The position numbers were made by a program, and so were the translations under genes. The notes under the pieces are model-generated. The model made no database searches and had not been told where the DNA came from. It saw nothing but the letters and a program-made list of their open reading frames with translations. A DNA stretch of 64,000 bases, from contig JAJZIY010000006.1 in assembly GCA_021828475.1 (NCBI GenBank), forward strand, positions 1-64,000, given 5' to 3'. Below are positions 26,130 to 34,351 of this stretch, one piece after another; within the stretch, counting starts at the first letter, position 1; each line of letters opens with the position of its first letter. This DNA is from Actinomycetes bacterium (GTDB lineage Bacteria; Actinomycetota; Acidimicrobiia; Acidimicrobiales; Palsa-688).

Positions 26130-27350
26130 TCAGGGCCGCTGGTCGAGCTCAGCTCGGGCCAGGGCCGCCGCTCCGAGGAGGTCGGCGTCGTCACCGAGCG
26201 CACCGGGCAGCACCCGGAGAGCTTTGGCAGCCAGGGGGGCGGCGAAGCGGTCCAGCGACTCGCGCAGGCCCTTTACGACGTGGGCAGCGGCTGCGGCGAA
26301 GCTGCCGTCGACGATGATGGCCTCGGGGTTGAGCAGGGTCACGAAGTCAGCGAGAGGGCGCCCCACGGCTCGGCCCAGGTCCTCGAGGGCCCGCTGGGGG
26401 GCGGGCTCGCCGCCGGCGGCCAGGTCCAGCACATCCCTGAAGCTGAGAGTGCGGTCGTACGCGGGTTGGACGCTGCGGACCAGCGCGTCGCCGAGGATGC
26501 CGTGCAGGCAGCCACGACCACCACAGCCGCACACCGGGCCGTCGTCGTTGACATGCACGTGACCGAGCTCGCCCGCGTACCCGGTCGCACCCCGGTGCAG
26601 CCGGCGGCCCACCACCACCCCGGCCCCGACGCCACGGGCCAGCTTCAGGTACAAGAACGTGTCGACACCTACGCCTGCACCGAAGGTCGCCTCACCCAGG
26701 GCGCCGAGATTGGCGTCGTTCTCCACCAGGACGGGTACCCCGAGACGGCCTTCGAGCCCGGTGACGACCTCGTGGGCGACGAGACGCACGTGCCCGCCTC
26801 GGCTGCCCGTCAGCCCGGGGCCGGCACCCGCGTCCGCACCCTCGGACGCCGAGGGCCGGCGCGACGTCACCGGCGTCGGCACTCCGACGACCACGCCGGT
26901 CAGGGCGCGTCCAACGGCTGCCGGCTGGGCGCAGGCCGAAGCCAGGGCTTCGGCGCCGAGCGAGAACAGCTCGTCGTCCAGGTTGTGCACCGAGGGCCAG
27001 CTGGCCATCCGCGCCAGCACTGAACCGGAGTAGCTGACGAGCCCCGTGGACAGCATCCCGCCGGAATAGACGATGGCCCCGACGGCGGGCCCGTGCCCGC
27101 TGAGCGACACGAGACGGGGTGGCCGTCCCGCCCGCCTCCCGCCGACGGTCGGGCTGGGTGCCTCGCTGACGAGGCCGAGGCGCACCAATGAGTCCAGGAC
27201 GCCGGCGAGGGTCGCTTTGGGCAGGCCCAGCCGAGCCGCGAGCTCGCTGCGGGTTAGGCCGTCGGTCCAAGCCAGAGCACGCAGGGCCCGGCGCTGGTTG
27301 CTTCTCAGCGAAGCGGGGCTGGCAGCCGGTTCATAGCTGAAGTCAGTCAT
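26130..27350 (-). CDS. ROK-family transcriptional regulator
   Basis: 406 residues. A MarR/winged-helix-like DNA-binding region at about 16-70 (RSELAARLGLPKATLAGVLDSL) is followed by an ROK sugar-kinase-like domain with VENDANLGALGE and the zinc motif CGCGGRGCLHG. ROK repressors sense sugars or sugar phosphates. It diverges from an MFS exporter through a 102-base region containing inverted repeats, so control of that exporter is the obvious hypothesis. The ligand is unknown. Confidence 0.9.
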   Translation of the reverse strand: MTDFSYEPAASPASLRSNQRRALRALAWTDGLTRSELAARLGLPKATLAGVLDSLVRLGLVSEAPSPTVGGRRAGRPPRLVSLSGHGPAVGAIVYSGGMLSTGLVSYSGSVLARMASWPSVHNLDDELFSLGAEALASACAQPAAVGRALTGVVVGVPTPVTSRRPSASEGADAGAGPGLTGSRGGHVRLVAHEVVTGLEGRLGVPVLVENDANLGALGEATFGAGVGVDTFLYLKLARGVGAGVVVGRRLHRGATGYAGELGHVHVNDDGPVCGCGGRGCLHGILGDALVRSVQPAYDRTLSFRDVLDLAAGGEPAPQRALEDLGRAVGRPLADFVTLLNPEAIIVDGSFAAAAAHVVKGLRESLDRFAAPLAAKALRVLPGALGDDADLLGAAALARAELDQRP

Positions 27351-27361
27351 TCGAGCCTGCC

Positions 27362-27411
27362 CATCTGCTTTGTTTGCCTCAGATGTGCCCCGGCCGAGTC
27401 GAACACATTTG
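27362..27411. promoter_or_regulatory. Candidate operator: three related half-sites between ROK and MFS genes
   Basis: CATCTG (27362), CAGATG (27380) and CACATTTG (27404) form two overlapping inverted repeats: CATCTG/CAGATG is perfect and CAGATGTG/CACATTTG matches at seven of eight positions. The position between a regulator and a divergent transporter suits an operator. Confidence 0.4.
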
Positions 27412-27436
27412 ATAAGGCGGGTGAGTACTGCCTTGG

Positions 27437-27442
27437 TACGCT
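27437..27442 (+). promoter_or_regulatory. -10 box (TACGCT) of the MFS gene
   Basis: TACGCT ends ten bases before ATG at 27453, so the leader is at most a few bases. Confidence 0.45.
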
Positions 27443-27452
27443 GGAAGAAGTC

Positions 27453-28808
27453 ATGGCAAGTCTAGCACTATTTGATCGGGCGCGTCCTAACCACTCCAGG
27501 AGAGTGCCCGAGAGCGACCGGGGAAGGCCGGCGAAGGGCCGGGCCCGCACTGCGGTACAGGCTCTGAGGATCCGCTCGTACCGCTGGTGGTTCCTGGCCC
27601 AGGTCCTGTCGTCTTCGGGCAACATGACGGCGGCCGTGGCTCAGTCCTGGCTCGTGCTGAGGTTGACCCACAGCGCGTTCCTCCTGGCCCTGACGGCGAC
27701 GTTCAGCTTCACGCCGTCCCTCGTGGGCGGGGCATGGGCGGGGTCGGTTGTCGACCGTTTCGACCGCCGCCGGGTGCTGCTCGTCACCCAGAGCAGTTTC
27801 TTCCTGCTGAGCGCCGGTCTGGGTGCCCTGGTGGCGTTGCGGGCCGCCCCCGTCTGGGCCGTGTTCGCGTTCGCTGCCGTTACGGGCGTCGTGAACGCCA
27901 TGGACGCGCCGGCAAGGCAGGTTTTCGTGCTTGACCTCGTCGGCCGGGACCGGGCGGCCAACGCCGTGGGCCTCAACGAGGTCGTCATCAACGCCTCCAG
28001 GGTGCTCGGCCCGTCGGTCGGTGGAGCCCTGCTCGCCACTGTGGGCGTCGCGGCCTGCTTCTTCGTCAACGCCCTCTCCTTCGTCCCGCCCCTCGTTGTC
28101 GTCGCCGCCCTGGTGGCGCGCCGGGGGTGGCAGCCCGTTGCCCGGCAGGGGAGGGCTCGGCCGTCGGGCCACGTGCGCGAGGGCCTCTCCTACGCCTGGA
28201 AGCACCCGGCTGTTCGCAGCTGCATCCTGACGGCGGTGGCGGGCGGGATGCTGTTCAACATGGGCAACACGCTGCCTCTGATGGCGACCAGGGCCTTCCA
28301 CGGCGGCCCCCAGGCCTTCGGGGCCATGATGGCTGCGTTCGGCGGAGGGGCGCTCTTCGGTGCGCTCATGGCCGGCTCGGGGGCCGAGGCGCCCAGCGGG
28401 CGCCTCGTGCGCTCGCTGGTTGCCGCGACAGGGCTCGAGGTGTGCCTGACCGCCCTGTCCCCTGCGATGTGGGTGCTCTACGCCGGCCTGGCCCTGGCGG
28501 GCTTCCTGTCCATCTGGTTCATCGCGCTGGCCAATGCCCTGGTGCAGCTACGGACCGAGCCGGACCTGCGCGGGCGGGTGATGGGGGCATGGACGATGGC
28601 GCTGCCGGGCATGCTTCCCCTCACCAGCCTGCTGGTAGGAGCGGTTGCCACGTGGGGCGGCGGCGGTGCCGGCGCCAGGGAGGGCTTCGGCCTGGCCGGC
28701 GTTGCGCTGCTGGCGGCGGCGGCAGCCGGTTGGCGCGCTCTGGGCGAGCCGTCGACGGGCACCGTGGCCGTCCGGGAAGTCCCGGTTGCCCAGGCGCCCG
28801 CAGCCTGA
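27453..28808 (+). CDS. MFS exporter (EntS/transmembrane secretion effector type)
   Basis: 451 residues with about ten to twelve hydrophobic segments starting after a charged 45-residue N-terminus. The loop motif VDRFDRRRVLL and the segment NAVGLNEVVINASRVLGPSVGGALL are typical of the MFS_3/enterobactin-exporter-like group. A drug or metabolite efflux function is likely by family; the substrate is unknown. Probably controlled by the divergent ROK regulator. Confidence 0.88.
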   Translation: MASLALFDRARPNHSRRVPESDRGRPAKGRARTAVQALRIRSYRWWFLAQVLSSSGNMTAAVAQSWLVLRLTHSAFLLALTATFSFTPSLVGGAWAGSVVDRFDRRRVLLVTQSSFFLLSAGLGALVALRAAPVWAVFAFAAVTGVVNAMDAPARQVFVLDLVGRDRAANAVGLNEVVINASRVLGPSVGGALLATVGVAACFFVNALSFVPPLVVVAALVARRGWQPVARQGRARPSGHVREGLSYAWKHPAVRSCILTAVAGGMLFNMGNTLPLMATRAFHGGPQAFGAMMAAFGGGALFGALMAGSGAEAPSGRLVRSLVAATGLEVCLTALSPAMWVLYAGLALAGFLSIWFIALANALVQLRTEPDLRGRVMGAWTMALPGMLPLTSLLVGAVATWGGGGAGAREGFGLAGVALLAAAAAGWRALGEPSTGTVAVREVPVAQAPAA

Positions 28809-28828
28809 CACGCCGCTGGGGGAGCAGC

Positions 28829-29083
28829 TCAGAGCGCCAGGCTCAGTGCCGGGCGTTGCCCAGGCGCCTGCACGTCCGGGCCTGCCTGGACCAGGCGCAC
28901 CGCGACGATGTCGGCGGTGCGGAAGCTGGCGGTGCGGCGTGCCCACGAGTCGAGGACGGCCCGCCCGTCCCGGCCCTCGAAGAAGGTCGTGAGAGGTCCC
29001 TCCTGCGCGTACGCGTCGCTCGGCACGACCTCGACGCGTGCCCCCTCGCCCCGCTCGCTTCTCAACGTCACCTCGTACGCCAT
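28829..29083 (-). CDS. Small hypothetical protein
   Basis: 84 residues from ATG at 29083, preceded by GAGGAGG at a good distance, which supports a real gene. The sequence begins MAYEVTLRSERGEG and has mixed beta-type composition with no recognised domain, cysteines or TM. Convergent with the MFS gene, 20 bases apart. Function unknown. Confidence 0.65.
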   Translation of the reverse strand: MAYEVTLRSERGEGARVEVVPSDAYAQEGPLTTFFEGRDGRAVLDSWARRTASFRTADIVAVRLVQAGPDVQAPGQRPALSLAL

Positions 29084-29305
29084 CGCTGCCTCCTCTTGCC
29101 TGGTCGCACACGCTAAGGGCGCGGGCATGTGGCTATCCAGGGGGCAATCTGTGGGTTCACGGGGGATTTCCGGTTCGGGGGCCGCACCCCGTGAAGCGAC
29201 GTCGGCCGGGCGGGGGAGCGGGGAGCGCCGCCTGGCAGCGTGGTGCCCGGGCCGGCCGGCGGGGGGTCTGAGCGGTGCGCCGGCTGTGCGACCGGGACGA
29301 GCTCC

Positions 29306-31948
29306 TCAGGTTGTCGTGGCGTCGGCGAGCGTCCCGGCCGGGCCCGGGCGCTGGGGGCGCGAACGGCGCTCGGCTCTCTTGCTCCTGTACATGGCCGTAT
29401 CGGCCTCACGCACCATCTCCTCGGGCGTCTGGTAGGGCGTGGCGCTGCTGGCGATACCGATCGTGGCACTGACCGTGACCTGAGTGCCGTCGATCTGGTA
29501 GGGCACGGACAGCTGCTCGTGCAGGCGCTCGACGATGGCCGAGGCCATGTCGTCGCTCGTGATGCCGTCGACCAGGACGGCGAACTCGTCGCCCCCGAAA
29601 CGCACGGCCGTGTCGTTGTCGCGCAGGTGGGCCTTGAGGCGGGCCGCCACCTTGGTCAGCAAAGCGTCGCCCATGGCATGGCCCCACCTGTCGTTGACGG
29701 CCTTGAAGCCGTCCAGGTCGATGAACAGCACGCAGAACTCGTGCCCCGGGGAACGCCTGGCCCTGGCGAAGGCCCGGCCCATGTGCTCCATGAAGAGCGA
29801 GCGGTTGGGCAGGCCCGTCAAGGGGTCGTAGAGGGCGGCACGGCGCAGCTGGGCTTCCAGCTCCTTGCGCTCGGTGATGTCGGTCAGCGAGCCCACCATG
29901 CGGTGGGGGCTCTGGCCCGGCTGGCCGACAGCGACGGCTCGCCACAGCATCCAGCGGTACCCGCCGTCCTTCTTACGTACCCTGGCTTCGGTCTGGAAGG
30001 CCGCACGCTCGCCGCGCAGGCAGGCTCCGACGAGCTCGTCGAGGTCGTCGTGCTCGTCGGGGTGCACGCGCGAGAACATCTCAGCGGGCCCCGTACCGAC
30101 TTCCTCCTCCCGGTAGCCCAGCATCGCCTTCCACCGGCGCGAGTAGAACACGGCACCCCGGGTCATGTCCCAATCCCAGAGGCCGTCGCTTGCGGCCTGC
30201 GCCGCCAGCATGTAGCGCTCCTCTGACGCCCGTACCTCCTCCAGCAGGGCATCGCGGTCGAGGGTGGTCGCCAGCAGGGCCGTCCACTGGAAGTAGACGT
30301 CGGCCCCGGCCCACGACACCGACTCCGTCTCGCCGGTGACGGCGAGGAGGCCCCAGTAGCGCTTCGGCGTGCGCACCGGGAGGACCATCACGATGTCCTC
30401 AGGCCCGCAGCTTCCCGTCGTCAGGGCGGACATGGGTGGGAAGGACCTGGCCTGTAGCCTTTCCCCGACGCCGAGGAGCTCTTGGCCCCCCGGAGCGTAG
30501 ATGCCCGCCACCTCGAGATGGGCGCCCTGGTCCCCGCCGGGGTCACCCTCCGACCAGAGGGCGAGGCATGCTGCCCGGGCGTGGGTACCCTCGAGCCACG
30601 TCAGGGAGGCGGCGCGCGCCGTGTCCTCGGCCGGGCTGGCCAAGGAGAGGCTCACGTTGTGCTCCTCGCGCAACAGCTCCTGCAACGAGCGGTTGACCTC
30701 TACCTGGCGGCGCGTGTCGACCGCGTTGAGGGCATGCGAGACCTGCAGCGTGCACCGGTCGAGGGCCAGCAGTTTGTCCTCCGAGAAGCCCTCCTCACGC
30801 AGTACGTCCCGGCGGAACTGCTGCACGCATTCGATGACCAGGGTGACCGTGCTTGCCCGGGGGAAAGCCCGGTACGTGGCCTCGGCTGCGTCCGCCACCG
30901 CTCGCAGGTCCGGGTCGAGTGCGGTGACGGCGTCCCGGCAGCACCGTCCCACCTGCTCAGCCACCCGCTCGGCCAGGCGTAGCTTCTCGGGGCCTGCGGC
31001 GGTTGCCAGCCGCGTCGCGAGGTCGCGCCTGATGCGGGCGTCCGGGCTCTGGCCGCCATCACCGGAGGATGGTGCGAGAGTCATGCCGGGGCACCCACAG
31101 GACTGGCGGGCAACGAAGCTCGTGGGGACGCGGTGGGGCCCAGCGGCGACGTCGTCACCGCGCACGGCGGCCAGGACCAGCCTGGCCGCTTGCCTGCCTA
31201 CCTCCTCGAAGTCGAGGCGCACGGAGGACAGGCTCGGTGTCGTCCCGTGCGAGAACTCGCGGTCGTCGAAGCCCGTCACGGCCACCTGGCCGGGCACCTG
31301 CACACCGGCTCGGCGCAGCCCTGCCAGCAGGCCCAGGGCGACGATGTCGGTTGCGGCGACCACAGCCGTGCAGGGCAGGCCGGCCCGCACCATGTCGGCG
31401 GCTACCGCCTCGCCACCCTCTTCCAGGTTGTACGGCGCGCTGAAGAGCCACGAGGCGAGCGGGCGCAGGCCGTGAGCGAGCATGGCGCGCCTGTACGCCC
31501 GGTGGCGTTCGTGCACGTCGTCGCCGGTGGGACGCTCCATCTGGCCGGCGAAGGCTATTGCGGTATGCCCGTGGGTGACCAGGTGGTCGACCGCCTCTCT
31601 GACACCCTGGAAGTTGTCGGGCACCACCTCCGGGCAAGCTACGCCGGCGCCGTGCCCGCTGACCCGGACCAGTGGTATGCCGTGGGCCTGGACCTCGGCC
31701 AAGTAGGCGTCGCTCACCGCATTGGTGAGCGAGACGATGCCGCTGACCCGGTCCCAGGCCAAGGGCACGGGCATTTCCGGTCCCGGCCATACGACCGTCT
31801 CCGCCATGCGGGCGTCGCGGGTCTGAACGGCGATGACGCGCCCGCCTACGATCGCCAGCTCGCGCGCGACTCCCTTGAGGGTCTCCCCGAAGTATGCACC
31901 GGCCAGGAGGGGGGAGAGGACACCTACAGTGAGCGTGCCCTCGGCCAT
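29306..31948 (-). CDS. Diguanylate cyclase with LacI-type sensor, GAF-like and PAS domains
   Basis: 880 residues, ATG preceded by AAGGAG. Residues 5-290 are a LacI/periplasmic-binding-protein-like sugar sensor (TVGVLSPLLAGAYFGETL, then VAVTGFDDREFS) lacking both the helix-turn-helix and a signal peptide, so it should be cytosolic. A helical region and a GAF-like segment (about 440-570) precede a PAS fold (about 575-695, with a PAC end TDITERKELE) and a GGDEF domain (704-870) whose motif GGDEF at 785-789 is intact. It should make c-di-GMP under control of a small ligand, probably a sugar or nucleoside (inference). An aldo/keto reductase is encoded upstream in the same direction. Confidence 0.9.
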   Translation of the reverse strand: MAEGTLTVGVLSPLLAGAYFGETLKGVARELAIVGGRVIAVQTRDARMAETVVWPGPEMPVPLAWDRVSGIVSLTNAVSDAYLAEVQAHGIPLVRVSGHGAGVACPEVVPDNFQGVREAVDHLVTHGHTAIAFAGQMERPTGDDVHERHRAYRRAMLAHGLRPLASWLFSAPYNLEEGGEAVAADMVRAGLPCTAVVAATDIVALGLLAGLRRAGVQVPGQVAVTGFDDREFSHGTTPSLSSVRLDFEEVGRQAARLVLAAVRGDDVAAGPHRVPTSFVARQSCGCPGMTLAPSSGDGGQSPDARIRRDLATRLATAAGPEKLRLAERVAEQVGRCCRDAVTALDPDLRAVADAAEATYRAFPRASTVTLVIECVQQFRRDVLREEGFSEDKLLALDRCTLQVSHALNAVDTRRQVEVNRSLQELLREEHNVSLSLASPAEDTARAASLTWLEGTHARAACLALWSEGDPGGDQGAHLEVAGIYAPGGQELLGVGERLQARSFPPMSALTTGSCGPEDIVMVLPVRTPKRYWGLLAVTGETESVSWAGADVYFQWTALLATTLDRDALLEEVRASEERYMLAAQAASDGLWDWDMTRGAVFYSRRWKAMLGYREEEVGTGPAEMFSRVHPDEHDDLDELVGACLRGERAAFQTEARVRKKDGGYRWMLWRAVAVGQPGQSPHRMVGSLTDITERKELEAQLRRAALYDPLTGLPNRSLFMEHMGRAFARARRSPGHEFCVLFIDLDGFKAVNDRWGHAMGDALLTKVAARLKAHLRDNDTAVRFGGDEFAVLVDGITSDDMASAIVERLHEQLSVPYQIDGTQVTVSATIGIASSATPYQTPEEMVREADTAMYRSKRAERRSRPQRPGPAGTLADATTT

Positions 31949-32140
31949 CGTCTCCTTCTTCGTGATCTCGCCGGGCTCGGGACATGCCGGAGCGAGTGTG
32001 CCAATAGTGCCACGTCTCGCGCAGGGAGTGGACGTCGGTCGACCTGTCGTGCCCCATTTTCCAATTGCGCCTGTTCGTGCACCCGCCGGGGGTCGTGGCC
32101 GTTCACGTCGGACGCGAGGACGACCCGGCGTGAGGCCTCG

Positions 32141-33151
32141 TCAGCGAGGGAGCGTCTGTCCCGGAGCTGCTGCGTACTCGTCTACACGGGCCAGCTCCTC
32201 GGGGGAGAACTCGGTGTTCAGCGCGGCTCGCAGGTTGGCCTCCAGTTGCTCCGCCGAGCTCACTCCGACGATGGCGGTGGTGACGACCGGGTCGCGCAGC
32301 ACCCAGGAGAGCGCCATCTGCGACAGGCTCTGGCCCCTGGCTTGGGCGAGCGCGGCAAGCCCACGGACGCGTGCCAGCTTGTCCTCGGAAATGGAGGCGG
32401 CGGGCAGCGATCCTTCGCGGCTGGCCCGGGACCCCACCGGGACGCCCTCCAGGTAGCGGTCAGAGAGCAGTCCCTGGGCAAGAGGGGAGAAGACGGCGGC
32501 TCCGACACCCCGCGTGCGCAGGAGCTCCAGCAGGTCGGGCTCGACCCAGCGGTTGAACATCGAGTACGACGGCTGGTGGACGAGCAGAGGGGCGCCCAGC
32601 TCGTCGAGGACTGTGGCGGCGCGCGCTGCCAGTTCGGCCGGGTAGTTGGAGATGGCGGCGTAGAGAGCCTTGCCCTGGTGCACGGCAGTGGCGAGGGCCC
32701 CCATCGTCTCCTCGATGGGCGTGACCGGGTCGGGCCGGTGCGAGTAGAAGATGTCCACGTAGTGGAGGCCCATACGTCGCAGGCTCTGGTCCAGGCTGGC
32801 CATCAGGTACTTGCGGCTGCCCCCGTCGCCGTAGGGGCCGGGCCACATGTCGTAGCCCGCCTTGGTGGACACGACCAGCTCGTCGCGGTGGGCCCGGAGG
32901 TCGCGAGCCATTACGGCTCCGAAGGTCTCCTCGGCCGAACCGTATGGTGGGCCGTAGTTGTTGGCCAGGTCGAAGTGGGTGACACCCAGGTCGAACGCCC
33001 GCCTCAGCAGGTGGCGGGACTCCTCGAAGGGGCGCGTGCCGCCGAAGTTCTGCCACAAGCCGAGTGAGACGACCGGCAGGGCCAGGCCGCTGCGCCCGCA
33101 ACGGCGATAGGTCATCTGCTGGTAGCGGTCGGGTGCGGGGGACCAGTTCAC
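32141..33151 (-). CDS. Aldo/keto reductase, YghZ/Kv-beta-like
   Basis: 336 residues from the second of two closely placed GTG codons (33151), because AAGGAG is seven bases upstream of it and only one base upstream of the first. Tetrad D61, Y66 (DLANNYGPPYGSAEE), K97 and H138 (YSHRPDP). The Gly-Pro-Pro-Tyr-Gly insertion is characteristic of the YghZ group that reduces L-glyceraldehyde 3-phosphate and related aldehydes. Encoded upstream of the GGDEF protein, 192 bases apart. Confidence 0.9.
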   Translation of the reverse strand: MNWSPAPDRYQQMTYRRCGRSGLALPVVSLGLWQNFGGTRPFEESRHLLRRAFDLGVTHFDLANNYGPPYGSAEETFGAVMARDLRAHRDELVVSTKAGYDMWPGPYGDGGSRKYLMASLDQSLRRMGLHYVDIFYSHRPDPVTPIEETMGALATAVHQGKALYAAISNYPAELAARAATVLDELGAPLLVHQPSYSMFNRWVEPDLLELLRTRGVGAAVFSPLAQGLLSDRYLEGVPVGSRASREGSLPAASISEDKLARVRGLAALAQARGQSLSQMALSWVLRDPVVTTAIVGVSSAEQLEANLRAALNTEFSPEELARVDEYAAAPGQTLPR

Positions 33152-33365
33152 GTGCACGCTCCTTGTCGTCCGGGCGGCTCGAGCCTAGGTGAGCGGTCAC
33201 CAAGTGCCATTGCAGGACCATTGTCGGCGCCAACGATGCCGAGCCTGCTTCAGCCTCCTCCGGCCGCCAGCCGCCTCGCGCTTGCCCTCAGCTCTGTGCT
33301 GGTCGCGGCGCAGCGAGATCACCGAACAGCTCGTCGACCTCCTGAGCAGTCGCAGCGTCAGTTAT

Positions 33366-33376
33366 GTCACAGTGAC
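33366..33376. promoter_or_regulatory. Palindrome GTCACAGTGAC (site A)
   Basis: Perfect 5+1+5 palindrome in an A/T-rich patch (TTAT before, GAAATA after), 40 bases past the stop of the secreted-protein gene and about 215 bases upstream of the YghZ-like gene. The same core occurs at 35864 and 46862. Confidence 0.5.
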
Positions 33377-33415
33377 GAAATAGGCGGGGAGGAGGCCGAC
33401 GCCGGCGGGTCTCAT

Positions 33416-34159
33416 TCAGCCCAGTAGGGCCTTGTGCGCCTCCAGGCGGCCGGTCACGGTCCGCAGCAGCCGGGCTTCGAAGGCCGTCGGCACGGAGCCG
33501 GAGAGTGCCTCGAAGGTCAGCAACACCTCGGCCCTGCCGGCCACGGAGCCGAGCACCTCGTCCTCGATCTGGACGTGAGCGGTCCCTTGCGTCATCTCGA
33601 AGCGCACCCTGTACCCGTACGACTGGGCGGTCATCCCGGGCACGTACGCGTGGCTGACTGAGACCTTGGCCCCGGCGGGCAGCGTCCTGGTCATCTTGGG
33701 CACGATGACCTTGTCCAGGCACTGGAGAAGCATCTTTCCCTGCTCGGCGTGCAGGATGCTCGTCATCTGGGCCGGCGTGCCGAGGGCCGCGACCAGCGAA
33801 GCGACGTACTCGCCGCCCGAGGCGCGCGAGAAGAGGTCGGACATCTTGGCAGCGAAGTGCAGCTTGGCCAATGGCACCGCCCCGGCACAGTCCGCAAGAG
33901 CCGATGCCGATTCACTGGCCGCCTGCTGGCTGACGGCGCCGGCCGGGACGGCATGGGCCTGCCAAGCGGGCATGTCGGAGGGCCGGAGGTTCACCAGCGG
34001 GGCCAATTCGTCGACGAGCGCCGTGCTCGACAGCGCCGGCCTGGCAATGGCGCCAGCCGGTGCTGCCGACCAGAATGCCGGCACCACCGTGGTCGCCGCC
34101 ATGGCAAGGACGACGGCGGTCCCACGCTGTACTGAGGTGCGCCTGAGCGGGGTGTTCAT
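33416..34159 (-). CDS. Secreted protein of unknown function
   Basis: 247 residues from ATG at 34159. The N-terminus (MNTPLRRTSVQRG, then a hydrophobic Ala/Val stretch ending SAAPAGAIA) is a Sec signal peptide with an AxA-type cleavage site near residue 35. The mature part is about 210 residues, with two cysteines (DCAGA and LLQCLDK) that may form a disulfide, and a beta-rich C-terminal half. No family recognised. The leader contains a small hairpin GGGGCA-GAAG-TGCCCC (34197-34212). Confidence 0.72.
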   Translation of the reverse strand: MNTPLRRTSVQRGTAVVLAMAATTVVPAFWSAAPAGAIARPALSSTALVDELAPLVNLRPSDMPAWQAHAVPAGAVSQQAASESASALADCAGAVPLAKLHFAAKMSDLFSRASGGEYVASLVAALGTPAQMTSILHAEQGKMLLQCLDKVIVPKMTRTLPAGAKVSVSHAYVPGMTAQSYGYRVRFEMTQGTAHVQIEDEVLGSVAGRAEVLLTFEALSGSVPTAFEARLLRTVTGRLEAHKALLG

Positions 34160-34351
34160 GGACAGCGATCTTTGCTGGCGGCCGGGCCGGACGCCAGGGG
34201 CACTTCTGCCCCTCACCCGTCGGTTGGGACCGCCGATAATGCCCGTTATGTCAAGTAAGCCTTGTTGACGCACGGAATGGGCCGCCGGGTGCTCGTCGGG
34301 GCCTTGCCGCTGTCGGTCGACGGGGCCTGGGCGCAGCCGGTCGGGCCTGCG

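Noticed and set aside
33189..33383. Short plus-strand frame ending over palindrome A
   Set aside because: No ribosome-binding site or promoter and no protein-like composition; the palindrome is better explained as a DNA site.
34236..34254. TTGACA/CATTAT promoter for the secreted-protein gene
   Set aside because: The hexamers are only seven bases apart, far too close for a sigma-70-type promoter.
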